Shown piece after piece: positions 35,555-44,354 of a stretch of 64,000 nt of DNA. Source of the stretch: Negadavirga shengliensis (GTDB lineage Bacteria > Bacteroidota > Bacteroidia > Cytophagales > Cyclobacteriaceae); the NCBI RefSeq assembly GCF_042652345.1, contig NZ_JBHSJJ010000006.1:124001-188000 (forward strand), given 5' to 3'. The notes below the pieces were generated by a model, which had not been told where the DNA came from, searched no databases, and was given only the letters and a program-made list of their open reading frames with translations. Numbering within the stretch: position 1 is the first letter of the stretch; each line of letters begins with the position of its first letter. Made by a program: the position numbers and the translations under genes.

Positions 35555-37177
35555 ATGATGAACAAATTATATAAGAAAATAAGCTTGACGATTGCAGGTT
35601 TGTCTGCTTTTACGATAGGATGTACTGATCTGGACGAAAACGTTTATAACCAGTTGACCAAAGATAATTTTTACAACAACCGTGTAGAGATTATGCAAGG
35701 GGTGTTGCGTCCTTTTACCCATATGCAAGCCTGGCTTGCCCCTACGGGTCAGAATGGTTTCTATTACCACGGCGAAATGGCGGCAGATCAGGTGGCCTGG
35801 CCCCAGAAAGGCCGGCATGGTTTTGACGGAGGTGACCATATCAGGCTGCATTACCATGCCTGGACTACCCAAGAACCAAGGATGAGAACAGCTTGGGCTT
35901 TGATGTGGGAAGGTGTAGGTTATGTCAATTCGATTTTGGAGGACCTGGAAGGACTGGACTTTTCCCAAGCCGGCATGGATGAAGCCGAAAAGGAATCGAT
36001 TCTGGCGGAAGTACGTGTGATGCGCGCGTATCACTATATGAGAATCATGGACATGTGGGGCAATGTGCCTATCATTACCACGGTGGGCACACCGGTAAAC
36101 CCTCCTACTGCCAGCAGGGCCGAAGTTTTTGAGTTTGTAAGGCAGGAACTGGAAAACAACGTTGAATTGTTGCAGCCGCTGTCTCAGGAAGTGGTGGGCA
36201 GGGTGTCTAAAGCCGCTGGCTATGCCATGTTGTCTGAACTTTACCTCAATGCGGAAAAGTGGGCCGGAACACCGATGTGGGATCAATCCATCGCTTACAG
36301 CGATAAAGTGATCAACGGTGACGGAGGGAGCCTGAATGGCCCCATGCGTTTGGATCCTGACATTTTGGGACCTTTTAACAACACCAATCACCTTTCACCG
36401 GAAAACATTTTCCAATTTGCTTTTAGCAGGGAAGGCGGGTTTACCTTCAACTGGGCCGGATTCTATTTTGGATACGGTAACATGGCTCCGGCATTGGGTG
36501 TAACTTACAGTGGTTGGAATGCCTTTGTCGTGATTCCTACGGCTTTCGACGCGTATCAGGAGAATGACCGACGAAAGTCCGAATGGTTTTTGTTTGGTCC
36601 GCAATATCAGCTGGGAACAAACAACCCAATCCTGGCTACCGAAGAATATGAAGGTGAGCAACTGGTGTATGTCAATACCATCAGAAGGAACAGTGAAGGC
36701 GAGACGGGTGAAGGGGGTATGACCCGCGGAGAAGAAAACAGTGGCGCACGCTTTCACAAGTACCGCTCAGGCACATCCTCTGACCCTAACTATTGGGAAA
36801 ATGATTACATCATTTACCGATTGACAGAAATCTACTTCAACAAAGCGGAGGCCCTTATCAGAAAAAATGGGGGAATAGCCCCCCAGGAAGCAGTGGATTT
36901 GATCAATGCAAGTAAAAGCAGGGCATTTGACGAAGCGGAGTGGGCAAGTGAAGCTTATACGACTGCCACCTTGACCCTCGATGAGCTGCTGGCTGAAAGA
37001 GGCCGGGAATTTATCTTCGAAGGGAAAAGGAGGACTGACCTGATCCGGTTTGGTAAGTTTGTGACGGAATCATGGTGGGACCACGCGCCTTCCAATGACC
37101 CTAACCTGGAGTTGTTCCCTATTCCGGATATACAAATTGTGTCCAATCCCAATTTGCAGCAAAATCCGGGATATTGA
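35555..37177 (+). CDS. susD: SusD/RagB-type glycan-binding lipoprotein (first pair)
   Basis: 540 aa with lipobox TIGC (C23). SusD features: an N-terminal TPR-rich region (RVMRAYHYMRIMDMWGNVPI), the middle insertion, and the C-terminal signature LLAERGREFIFEGKRRTDLIRFGKF with FPIPDIQIVSNPNLQQNPGY at the end. It lids the adjacent SusC transporter at the outer membrane. The 3' side has a strong hairpin at 37204-37238 before the next gene. Confidence 0.95.
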   Translation: MMNKLYKKISLTIAGLSAFTIGCTDLDENVYNQLTKDNFYNNRVEIMQGVLRPFTHMQAWLAPTGQNGFYYHGEMAADQVAWPQKGRHGFDGGDHIRLHYHAWTTQEPRMRTAWALMWEGVGYVNSILEDLEGLDFSQAGMDEAEKESILAEVRVMRAYHYMRIMDMWGNVPIITTVGTPVNPPTASRAEVFEFVRQELENNVELLQPLSQEVVGRVSKAAGYAMLSELYLNAEKWAGTPMWDQSIAYSDKVINGDGGSLNGPMRLDPDILGPFNNTNHLSPENIFQFAFSREGGFTFNWAGFYFGYGNMAPALGVTYSGWNAFVVIPTAFDAYQENDRRKSEWFLFGPQYQLGTNNPILATEEYEGEQLVYVNTIRRNSEGETGEGGMTRGEENSGARFHKYRSGTSSDPNYWENDYIIYRLTEIYFNKAEALIRKNGGIAPQEAVDLINASKSRAFDEAEWASEAYTTATLTLDELLAERGREFIFEGKRRTDLIRFGKFVTESWWDHAPSNDPNLELFPIPDIQIVSNPNLQQNPGY

Positions 37178-37203
37178 TTTTGAGATTTTAAAGTGTTCAT
37201 GAA

Positions 37204-37242
37204 GTTGTCCCAAAAGCAGACGCTGCTTTTGGGGCAACCTCT
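37204..37242 (+). terminator. Strong hairpin after SusD, terminator or attenuator
   Basis: GTTGTCCCAAAAGCAG and CTGCTTTTGGGGCAAC form a 16-bp stem (one T-G pair) with loop ACG; a short pyrimidine run CTCTTTTA follows. It probably lowers read-through from susCD into the enzyme genes. Confidence 0.7.
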
Positions 37243-37437
37243 TTTATATCTTGTTGATTGTTGAGTATATGTATAGAAATTACCACTTGGCAGAAAGGTC
37301 ACCCAATTGCATTTAACAAAAAATAGTATCATTTTTAGCTCCGAAATTATCGCATTCAAACCCATCTAACCCGCAAGAACGTGGTTTAAAATATTAATAA
37401 TCAATAACTTAAATTCTATTAATCAAAATAAATTTTC

Positions 37438-39285
37438 ATGCAAAAGCATTTATTGTCGCGACAACTACCACGCTTCCTGATGGGGCTGGTACTAACAGGA
37501 TGCTTCCTCACCGGCCTTAACCGGTCACTAAAAGCCCAGACTGTGATCGGTCTGGAAAACCTTGACGCCTTCGAAAAACCAGGTAAGACCTGGAGCATTG
37601 CCGGAGGGGTAGACGTGGATTTAGAAGAAAAGGGAGTGATGACCGGCACCAAGGGCAGCGGTATTCTGGTCAATATTCCTACAAAAAAAGATAAAGGCCA
37701 GGACCTTTATACGAAGGAAACTTTTGGAGATATGGATCTGGAAGTAGAATACACAGTGGCAAAAGGTTCCAATTCAGGTATCTATCTCCAGGGAATGTAT
37801 GAGATCCAGATTCTGGACAGTTGGGGGGTCCGCGTCCCCAGGGCAGGTGACAACGGAGGAATCTATGAGCGATGGGATGATGCCAAACCTGATGGTCAGA
37901 AAGGTTATCAGGGATATGCTCCCCGACAAAATGCAAGCAAGGCCCCCGGACTTTGGCAGCATCTGAAAGTGTCCTTTCAAGCTCCCAGATTTGATGAATC
38001 CGGCAATAAAACAGAAAATGCCAGGATACTTTCCGCCGAACTGAACGGTGTGACCATCCACGAAAATGTAGAACTTTTTGGCCCTACAAGGGGAGCTATG
38101 TCCGGGAAGGAAATGGCCAAGGGTCCTTTGCGCATTCAGGGAGATCATGGGGCGGTGGCGTTCCGGAATTTAAAAATCGATTCCTATGATAAAAAAAGGC
38201 CCGAACTTGCGGACATCAACTATCAGGTATTTGAAGGCACTTTTGACAGTGAACCCGATTTCGGTCAATTAAAACCCTCAAAAACCGGAAACCTGGAAGT
38301 GCTTTCTTCAGACTTTCGTACAGAGACTTCCCGGTTTCTGATCAGGTACCAAGGTAAACTGTTGGTTCATGAACCGGGAGATTACCGGTTTGGCATCCAA
38401 TTGCCTGGGGGCGGGGGAGTATTGAGGATCAACGGGGAGGAAGCCGTTTCCCCCTCTAGAAGCAGGAGAAGTGAGCCTGTAAGGCTGCCGGCAGGGGAAC
38501 ATGCTTTCGAACTCATATACGCCAAGAGTCAGGATTGGGCGCCTACTGCCGTCGGATGGACAGTTTCAGGCCCGGGAATCAGGGAGTTTCAGCTGGGCAA
38601 TAGCGCCGGTGCCGGCAGGGGCACGGCAGACCCCATACTGGTGGACCCGAAAGAACGTCCCCTACTGAGGAGTTTTATGGACATTCCGGGCCATGACCGG
38701 GTGACACACGCGCTGTCAGTGGGTTCTGAAGCCAAGGTTCATTATACTTATGACATGGATTATGGCCATATTGTCCAGGTATGGAGAGGTGAGTTTTTGA
38801 ATGCCACCCCTATGTGGAACAGCCGGGGTGACGGTTCATCCAGGCCGGAGGGAGCCGTGGTTCGTTTTGGCAAACCGTCATTTACAATAGGCCTGCTGGA
38901 TAGCAATGATGCGCCTTGGGTAGCCGATACCACAGGCACCGCATTTCGCCCCTTGGGTTACCGCATCAAAAGCAAAGAAAACCACGTGGCCTTTACCTAC
39001 CGCCTCCATAATGCCGTAGTGGAGGATGATTTGTTGGTATTGGAAGAGGGACAAGGCCTCAGACGCGTCCTATCCATTGAGGGACCTAAAGACAAAATGT
39101 ACCTGAGACTGGCCGAAGCGGAACTGATAGAGGATTTGGGAAAGGGTTTATATGCAGTGGGCGATCGTTCCTATTATGTACAGCTCAATGGCAATACAGG
39201 TGCGGCCAGCATCCGGAAGGTGTCTGGCAAACAGGAGTTGTTGTTGCCGGCTGGAGATAAAATTGAATATACATTGCTGTTTTAG
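37438..39285 (+). CDS. Secreted DUF1080 (3-keto-disaccharide hydrolase-like) plus PA14-like protein
   Basis: 615 aa with a signal peptide ending RSLKAQ. Residues about 45-245 are a DUF1080 concanavalin-type domain: DLEVEYTVAKGSNSGIYL, EIQILDSWG, GPLRIQGDHGAVAFRN. Residues about 255-390 look like a PA14 domain (LLVHEPGDYRFGI, AGEHAFELIY). The last 200 residues are a further beta-rich domain (VHYTYDMDYGHIVQVWRG) seen beside cytochrome-linked dehydrogenases. DUF1080 proteins include hydrolases of 3-keto-glycosides. It is the first gene after the susCD hairpin, and the dehydrogenase-cytochrome gene follows. Confidence 0.82.
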   Translation: MQKHLLSRQLPRFLMGLVLTGCFLTGLNRSLKAQTVIGLENLDAFEKPGKTWSIAGGVDVDLEEKGVMTGTKGSGILVNIPTKKDKGQDLYTKETFGDMDLEVEYTVAKGSNSGIYLQGMYEIQILDSWGVRVPRAGDNGGIYERWDDAKPDGQKGYQGYAPRQNASKAPGLWQHLKVSFQAPRFDESGNKTENARILSAELNGVTIHENVELFGPTRGAMSGKEMAKGPLRIQGDHGAVAFRNLKIDSYDKKRPELADINYQVFEGTFDSEPDFGQLKPSKTGNLEVLSSDFRTETSRFLIRYQGKLLVHEPGDYRFGIQLPGGGGVLRINGEEAVSPSRSRRSEPVRLPAGEHAFELIYAKSQDWAPTAVGWTVSGPGIREFQLGNSAGAGRGTADPILVDPKERPLLRSFMDIPGHDRVTHALSVGSEAKVHYTYDMDYGHIVQVWRGEFLNATPMWNSRGDGSSRPEGAVVRFGKPSFTIGLLDSNDAPWVADTTGTAFRPLGYRIKSKENHVAFTYRLHNAVVEDDLLVLEEGQGLRRVLSIEGPKDKMYLRLAEAELIEDLGKGLYAVGDRSYYVQLNGNTGAASIRKVSGKQELLLPAGDKIEYTLLF

Positions 39286-39401
39286 AGAAGAATAGGATTG
39301 AAACAAAAGATGAAATCAAGCATGACGGGATCGTCACAAACTGGGATGATTATAATACATGCGAGATTCCATATGGCCTATTAAGAACAAATGATAATCA
39401 T

Positions 39402-41357
39402 ATGAAAAATTTAAAAAATACCGCGTTCGCATTTTTCCTTGTTGTTCTTGGATGGAGCATGGGCGCTTATGCCCAAGAGTCCCCTACGGAGGAGGATTAT
39501 TTCAGGATCATGAAAGTGAGCGCCCCTGAAGGCACCTTGCTCGAAGTGGGTGGATTGACCGTAATGCCCAATGGTAATCTGGGCGTGGCAACGCGAAGGG
39601 GGGATATTTATATTGTGGAGAACCCCACCAGTGCCCGGCCTTTTTTCAGGAAATTTGCATCGGGATTGCACGAGGTGTTGGGGCTGCGTTATGTAGATGG
39701 CAGTTTTTACTGTGCCCAGCGGGGTGAACTTACCAAGCTGACCGATACCAATCAGGATGGCAAGGCCGATTTGTATGAAACCGTGTATGCATGGCCGGTA
39801 TCTGGTCATTATCATGAATATAGCTATGGCCCTGTGATAGATGAGGAAGGCAATTTTTACGTTTCCGGAAACCTGGCTTTTGGCATTGACGGCCAGTGGT
39901 GGAGAGGGGACAGCAGGGTCCCTTACAGAGGTTGGGTGATGAAAATCAGCCCTGATGGTCAGATGGAGCCCTGGGCAACAGGAATGCGTTCCCCAGCAGG
40001 TCTGGGCCACATTGACGGAAAGCTTTTCTATACCGAAAACCAGGGGGACTACATGGCTACAGGAGGCATCTGGCACGTGAAAAAAGGCGCCTTTGTAGGA
40101 CATCCCGGAGGATTGCAGTGGACCAACCTGTCCAACTCCCCATTGAGTCTCACCATGGAAGCGTTCAACAAAGTGGTTGATCCAAGGTTGATAAAAGATG
40201 ATCAGGGGAGGTACATCAAGCCGGAAAACATGGTAGAGGAAGAATACATCACCATGTATCAGGCCAAAGAGCAGCTGCCCGATTTGACTTTGCCAGCCGT
40301 ATGGTTTCCCTATGGTATCCAGGGTATTTCCACCTCTGAACCCATAAAAATCCCTGAGGGACATTTTGGCCCGTTTGCTGGACAGCTTTTGGTGGGAGAC
40401 CAGGGACAAAGCAAGATCATGCGTGTGGCATTGGAAGAAGTCAAAGGAGAGCTACAGGGCGTGGCCATCGATTTCAGAAGCAATTTCCGTTCAGGTGTCC
40501 TGCGGATGGCCTGGGGTCAGGACAAATCATTGTTTGTAGGTGAAACCAACCGTGGGTGGGGGTCAGCAGGCGATGCCAACGAGGGCCTGGAAAGACTGGT
40601 TTGGAACGGAGAGGTTCCATTCGAAATGAGAACCGTAAAGGCCATGCCGGATGGTTTCGAAATCGAATTCACCAAACCTGTTGACAGGAAATCCGCAGAG
40701 GATCTCGCTTCTTATTCGGTACAGACTTTTATCTATAAGTACCACCCCGTGTATGGCAGTCCGCCGGTAGCCAATGAAACCGCCTCCGTGCAAGGGGTGA
40801 AAGTCTCAGCCGATGGACTTAAAGCCCGGATCAAGGTGGACGGATTGAAACAATACCATATCCACCATATCCTGTTGGACGGGGTAAGAGAGAAGGATAC
40901 TTACTATTCGCTTGTACATCCCTCTGCCTATTACACGCTGAACAATATACCTGATGGAGCGGCTTTGGCAGCCAATGAAATGAGCACTTTCAATTCGTCC
41001 GTGAAGCAGGAAGAGGCGCAGCCCAAAAACGTCACCCCAAAAGCTTTGGCCCAGGCGACCCAAACCGGACAAAAGCAGGAGACTAAGGCGGTCAAGGAGA
41101 CGGTAGATGAAGATCTTATAAAAACACTTTTGAGCAAACATACCTGTATTGCTTGTCATAACAAGGACACCAAGCAGGTTGGTCCCGCCTACAAGGATGT
41201 GGCCAAGAGGGATTATTCCGCAGAAAAAATCGTGGAACTGATCCATACACCGGAGCCCCAAAACTGGCCGGAGTATGCCACGCCCATGCCGCCCATGCCC
41301 CATGTGCCCAAGGAAGACGCGTTAAAAATCGCACAATGGATCAACACCCTGAAATAG
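39402..41357 (+). CDS. Secreted propeller dehydrogenase-like protein fused to cytochrome c
   Basis: 651 aa, signal peptide ending GAYAQE. Residues about 30-400 form a propeller of the sorbosone-dehydrogenase/DUF7133 type (GGLTVMPNGNLGVATRRG, GLHEVLGLRYVDG, MRSPAGLGHIDGKLFYTENQG). A linker rich in Lys, Gln and Thr follows. The C-terminal cytochrome c has heme site CIACH at about 582-586 and the axial methionine region ATPMPPMP. It should oxidise a sugar or sugar derivative in the periplasm and pass electrons to the heme. The catalytic substrate is not known. With DUF1080 and GH92 beside it, an oxidative step in glycan breakdown is likely. It overlaps the longest frame of the next gene by 22 bases. 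Confidence 0.82.
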   Translation: MKNLKNTAFAFFLVVLGWSMGAYAQESPTEEDYFRIMKVSAPEGTLLEVGGLTVMPNGNLGVATRRGDIYIVENPTSARPFFRKFASGLHEVLGLRYVDGSFYCAQRGELTKLTDTNQDGKADLYETVYAWPVSGHYHEYSYGPVIDEEGNFYVSGNLAFGIDGQWWRGDSRVPYRGWVMKISPDGQMEPWATGMRSPAGLGHIDGKLFYTENQGDYMATGGIWHVKKGAFVGHPGGLQWTNLSNSPLSLTMEAFNKVVDPRLIKDDQGRYIKPENMVEEEYITMYQAKEQLPDLTLPAVWFPYGIQGISTSEPIKIPEGHFGPFAGQLLVGDQGQSKIMRVALEEVKGELQGVAIDFRSNFRSGVLRMAWGQDKSLFVGETNRGWGSAGDANEGLERLVWNGEVPFEMRTVKAMPDGFEIEFTKPVDRKSAEDLASYSVQTFIYKYHPVYGSPPVANETASVQGVKVSADGLKARIKVDGLKQYHIHHILLDGVREKDTYYSLVHPSAYYTLNNIPDGAALAANEMSTFNSSVKQEEAQPKNVTPKALAQATQTGQKQETKAVKETVDEDLIKTLLSKHTCIACHNKDTKQVGPAYKDVAKRDYSAEKIVELIHTPEPQNWPEYATPMPPMPHVPKEDALKIAQWINTLK

Positions 41358-41431
41358 TGGAAAACAGTTTTGATCAAAACACGCTGGGAACCTCTTGGGA
41401 ACCAGTGTGTTCCTTTTTTGACAGAAGTCTA

Positions 41432-43732
41432 TTGAAACAAATAGCAGCCATTTTGATGGGCTGTTTTTTGTTTATGTTAAATGGATTTGCGCAGGACGTG
41501 TATGTGGACCGGGTGGAATCCCCCGTGGATTGGGTAAATCCCTTGATGGGAACCGATTCCAAGCCGAGCTTTTCCAACGGCAATGTTTACCCGGCTATAG
41601 CCAGGCCTTGGGGCATGAATTTCTGGACACCGCAGACCGGAAAGATGGGCAACGGCTGGATCTACTCCTATTCGGCTGACCGCATCAGGGGTTTCAAACA
41701 AACCCATCAGCCTTCTCCGTGGATGAATGATTATGGTCAGTTTGCCATCATGCCAGTGACGGGCAAGCCGGGGTTTGAAGAAGACGACCGTGCCAGTTGG
41801 TTTAACCATAAATCCGAGACCGTCAAACCCTACTATTACAGTGTCTATCTGGCTGATCATGACGTTACCGCTGAGTTCACGCCTACAGACAGGGCTGCTT
41901 TTTTCCGTTTCACCTATCCCGGAACGGACGAGGCCGGACTGGTGATTGATGCTTTGGATGGCGGGTCTTTTATCAAAGTCATCCCGGAGGAAAATAAAAT
42001 CATCGGTTACACGACCAAAAACAGTGGAGGGGTTCCGGATAATTTTAAAAACTACTTTGTCATCTACGTTGATAAACCCATCGAATCCGTACATACTTTT
42101 AAAGACGGGTCCCTTGTCCAGGTGTCGGAACAGGAATCGGATCATGCGGGTGCCATTATCACTTTTTCTACTCAAAAAGGGGAGCAGGTCCATGCAAAAG
42201 TTGCTTCCTCCTTCATCAGCTTTGAACAGGCGGAACGCAACCTAAAAGAGATAGAAGCCAAAAGTTTTGAGGTGGTCAAAGAGGAAGGAAGGGAAATCTG
42301 GGACGCCATGCTCGGCCGTATTGAAGTTGAAGGGGGAACCGTGGAGGATGTCCGGACATTTTATTCCTGTCTGTATAGATCAATGCTTTTTCCCAGAAAA
42401 TTTTATGAATACGATGAGCAGGGAAACGTCATGCATTACAGTCCGTACAACGGGGAAGTTTTGCCGGGTTATATGTTTACCGATACCGGGTTTTGGGATA
42501 CGTTCCGCTCCTTGTTTCCTTTTCTGAACCTGATGTTTCCAGAACTTAACAGCCGGATGCAGGAAGGCCTGGCCAATGCCTATAAAGAAAGCGGCTGGCT
42601 TCCTGAATGGGCGAGCCCGGGATTACGAAACGTGATGATAGGCAACAATTCGGCGTCTGTAGTGGCCGATGCCTATCTCAAGTTGGGACAACAATATGAT
42701 TACGACATCGAAACCCTTTATGAGGCCCTGTTACATGGGGCCAACAATGAAGGGCCGTTGACAGCAGTGGGAAGGGCAGGTGCTGATTATTACAATGAGA
42801 TGGGCTATGTGCCCTATGATGTGGGTATCAATGAAAATGCGGCCCGGACGTTGGAATACGCTTATAACGACTTCACCATTTACCGGCTGGCCAAAGCACT
42901 GGACCGGCCAAAGGAAGAAATTGAGCTGTACAGAAAGAGGAGCCTGAATTATAAAAACCTTTTTGATCCCGGGGCAGGTCTTATGCGCGGAAAAATGAAA
43001 AACGGGGAGTTCATGAAGCCGTTTGACCCTTTCAAATGGGGGGATGCTTTCACGGAGGGCAACAGCTGGCATTATACCTGGTCGGTATTTCATGACGTGG
43101 AGGGTCTGATCGGGCTAATGGGGGGCAGAGAAGCCTTTATTCAAAAGCTGGATGAAGTCTTTGATCTCCCTCCAGTCTTTGAAGAAAGTTATTACGGCTT
43201 TGTGATCCATGAGATCCGGGAGATGCAGGTCGCCGACATGGGACAATATGCCCATGGCAACCAGCCCATACAGCACATGATCTACCTTTATAATTATGCA
43301 GGAGCCCCTTGGAAGGCGCAGTATTGGGTAAGGGAAACGATGGACAGGATGTATAAACCTACACCGGATGGCTACTGCGGTGACGAGGACAATGGACAGA
43401 CTTCCGCCTGGTATGTTTTTTCTGCCATGGGATTTTACCCGGTTTGTCCGGGGACAGACGAATATGTGATGGGCAGCCCCCTGTTCAAAAAAATGACGGT
43501 TAAACTGGAAAATGACAAGACGCTTATCATCGAAGCACCGAAGAATAAAAAGGAGAACCGTTACGTAAATAAACTTTGGTGGAATGGCCAAGAACGTACA
43601 GCCAGCTGGGTCAGCCATCAGGAACTGATGCAAGGAGGCGTATTGAAATTCGAAATGTCGGACCAGGCCAACCCTGTCAGAGGGACGGGTAATGAGGACT
43701 TTCCTTTTTCTTTGAGTAGGGAAAACAAATGA
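41432..43732 (+). CDS. Glycoside hydrolase family 92 alpha-mannosidase
   Basis: Calcium-dependent exo-alpha-mannosidase family. Conserved segments include WVNPLMGTDS, FKQTHQPSPWMNDYGQF, TDTGFWDTFRSLFPFL, HGNQPIQHMIYLYNYAG and GDEDNGQTSAWYVFSAMGFY. The frame is open from an ATG at 41336, inside the previous gene, but that start puts about 30 polar residues before the signal peptide. A TTG at 41432 gives MKQIAAILMGCFLFMLNGFAQ, a proper signal peptide (766 aa), and I use it; the ATG at 41456 is a third option. Last gene of the first PUL; terminator at 43761. Confidence 0.9.
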   Translation: MKQIAAILMGCFLFMLNGFAQDVYVDRVESPVDWVNPLMGTDSKPSFSNGNVYPAIARPWGMNFWTPQTGKMGNGWIYSYSADRIRGFKQTHQPSPWMNDYGQFAIMPVTGKPGFEEDDRASWFNHKSETVKPYYYSVYLADHDVTAEFTPTDRAAFFRFTYPGTDEAGLVIDALDGGSFIKVIPEENKIIGYTTKNSGGVPDNFKNYFVIYVDKPIESVHTFKDGSLVQVSEQESDHAGAIITFSTQKGEQVHAKVASSFISFEQAERNLKEIEAKSFEVVKEEGREIWDAMLGRIEVEGGTVEDVRTFYSCLYRSMLFPRKFYEYDEQGNVMHYSPYNGEVLPGYMFTDTGFWDTFRSLFPFLNLMFPELNSRMQEGLANAYKESGWLPEWASPGLRNVMIGNNSASVVADAYLKLGQQYDYDIETLYEALLHGANNEGPLTAVGRAGADYYNEMGYVPYDVGINENAARTLEYAYNDFTIYRLAKALDRPKEEIELYRKRSLNYKNLFDPGAGLMRGKMKNGEFMKPFDPFKWGDAFTEGNSWHYTWSVFHDVEGLIGLMGGREAFIQKLDEVFDLPPVFEESYYGFVIHEIREMQVADMGQYAHGNQPIQHMIYLYNYAGAPWKAQYWVRETMDRMYKPTPDGYCGDEDNGQTSAWYVFSAMGFYPVCPGTDEYVMGSPLFKKMTVKLENDKTLIIEAPKNKKENRYVNKLWWNGQERTASWVSHQELMQGGVLKFEMSDQANPVRGTGNEDFPFSLSRENK

Positions 43733-43760
43733 TGTGATGAAACTTTTTTAATCAACTAAA

Positions 43761-43796
43761 AGGGGCTGGGATGATCATCATGCCAGCTCTTTTTTT
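43761..43796 (+). terminator. Terminator of the first PUL
   Basis: GGGCTGG pairs with CCAGCTC (one G-T pair) around a loop that itself contains the palindrome ATGATCAT; seven or more T follow. It begins 29 bases after the GH92 stop. Confidence 0.8.
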
Positions 43797-44354
43797 GGAT
43801 TAGAAAAAAGTATCCATTTAGTTATTTGAGCTTAATGAAAAATAATGTTTCAGAATATCTTAAAATATGATTAACTATTTTTGTTGAATGAATTATTTGT
43901 TATTTTTTTAAATATAAAATAATAAGATTACATGATTTTATCTTTAACTATGGTTGTTTTGTTTTTTTTTAATAAAAAACTTTCTGTTTTAGAACAAAAA
44001 ATTGTAAACTTGCTTCGAAGTTATCTCAAAAGGTTTTGAACAGTACTTGGTATAACTTGCATTGATTCAGATACTTGACCCAAAACCCAACTATTATGTC
44101 ATATATCTCTACTGTTTTAAGTATGGCAGAAATCACCCGTGCCAAATTTTTGGAAAACAACCTATCTACTCCTTTCCACTGTTGATGTATGTAAGTAATT
44201 ATTGAGGGTTAATTAATAGTTATATAGTTTAGTTATTGATTAATGTAATTTAATAAATAATATTATTGATTATAGTATATAAAAATAATTTATATTTTAA
44301 GTTTTACAATAATAATTGAGCTTTATTTAAATTAAACAATAAACCTATTTATTT
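43797..44354. promoter_or_regulatory. A/T-rich leader region of the second SusC gene
   Basis: About 560 bases, the most A/T-rich stretch in the window, without a supportable gene. A 29-codon frame at 44096 has no features. It should contain the promoter of the second susCD pair. The last bases before the ATG (ATAAACCTATTTATTT) are A/T-rich without a Shine-Dalgarno site, typical for highly expressed Bacteroidota genes. Confidence 0.45.

Noticed and set aside
35567..36391. Minus-strand open frame of 274 codons opposite the first SusD gene
   Set aside because: Antisense of a confident SusD gene; no signal, motif or promoter of its own.
39411..40409. Long minus-strand open frame (332 codons) opposite the cytochrome-dehydrogenase gene
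   Set aside because: Antisense shadow of a well supported gene, with composition unlike the other proteins here.
44096..44185. 29-codon frame in the leader of the second SusC gene
   Set aside because: No ribosome site, signal or recognisable sequence; chance ORFs of this size are common.
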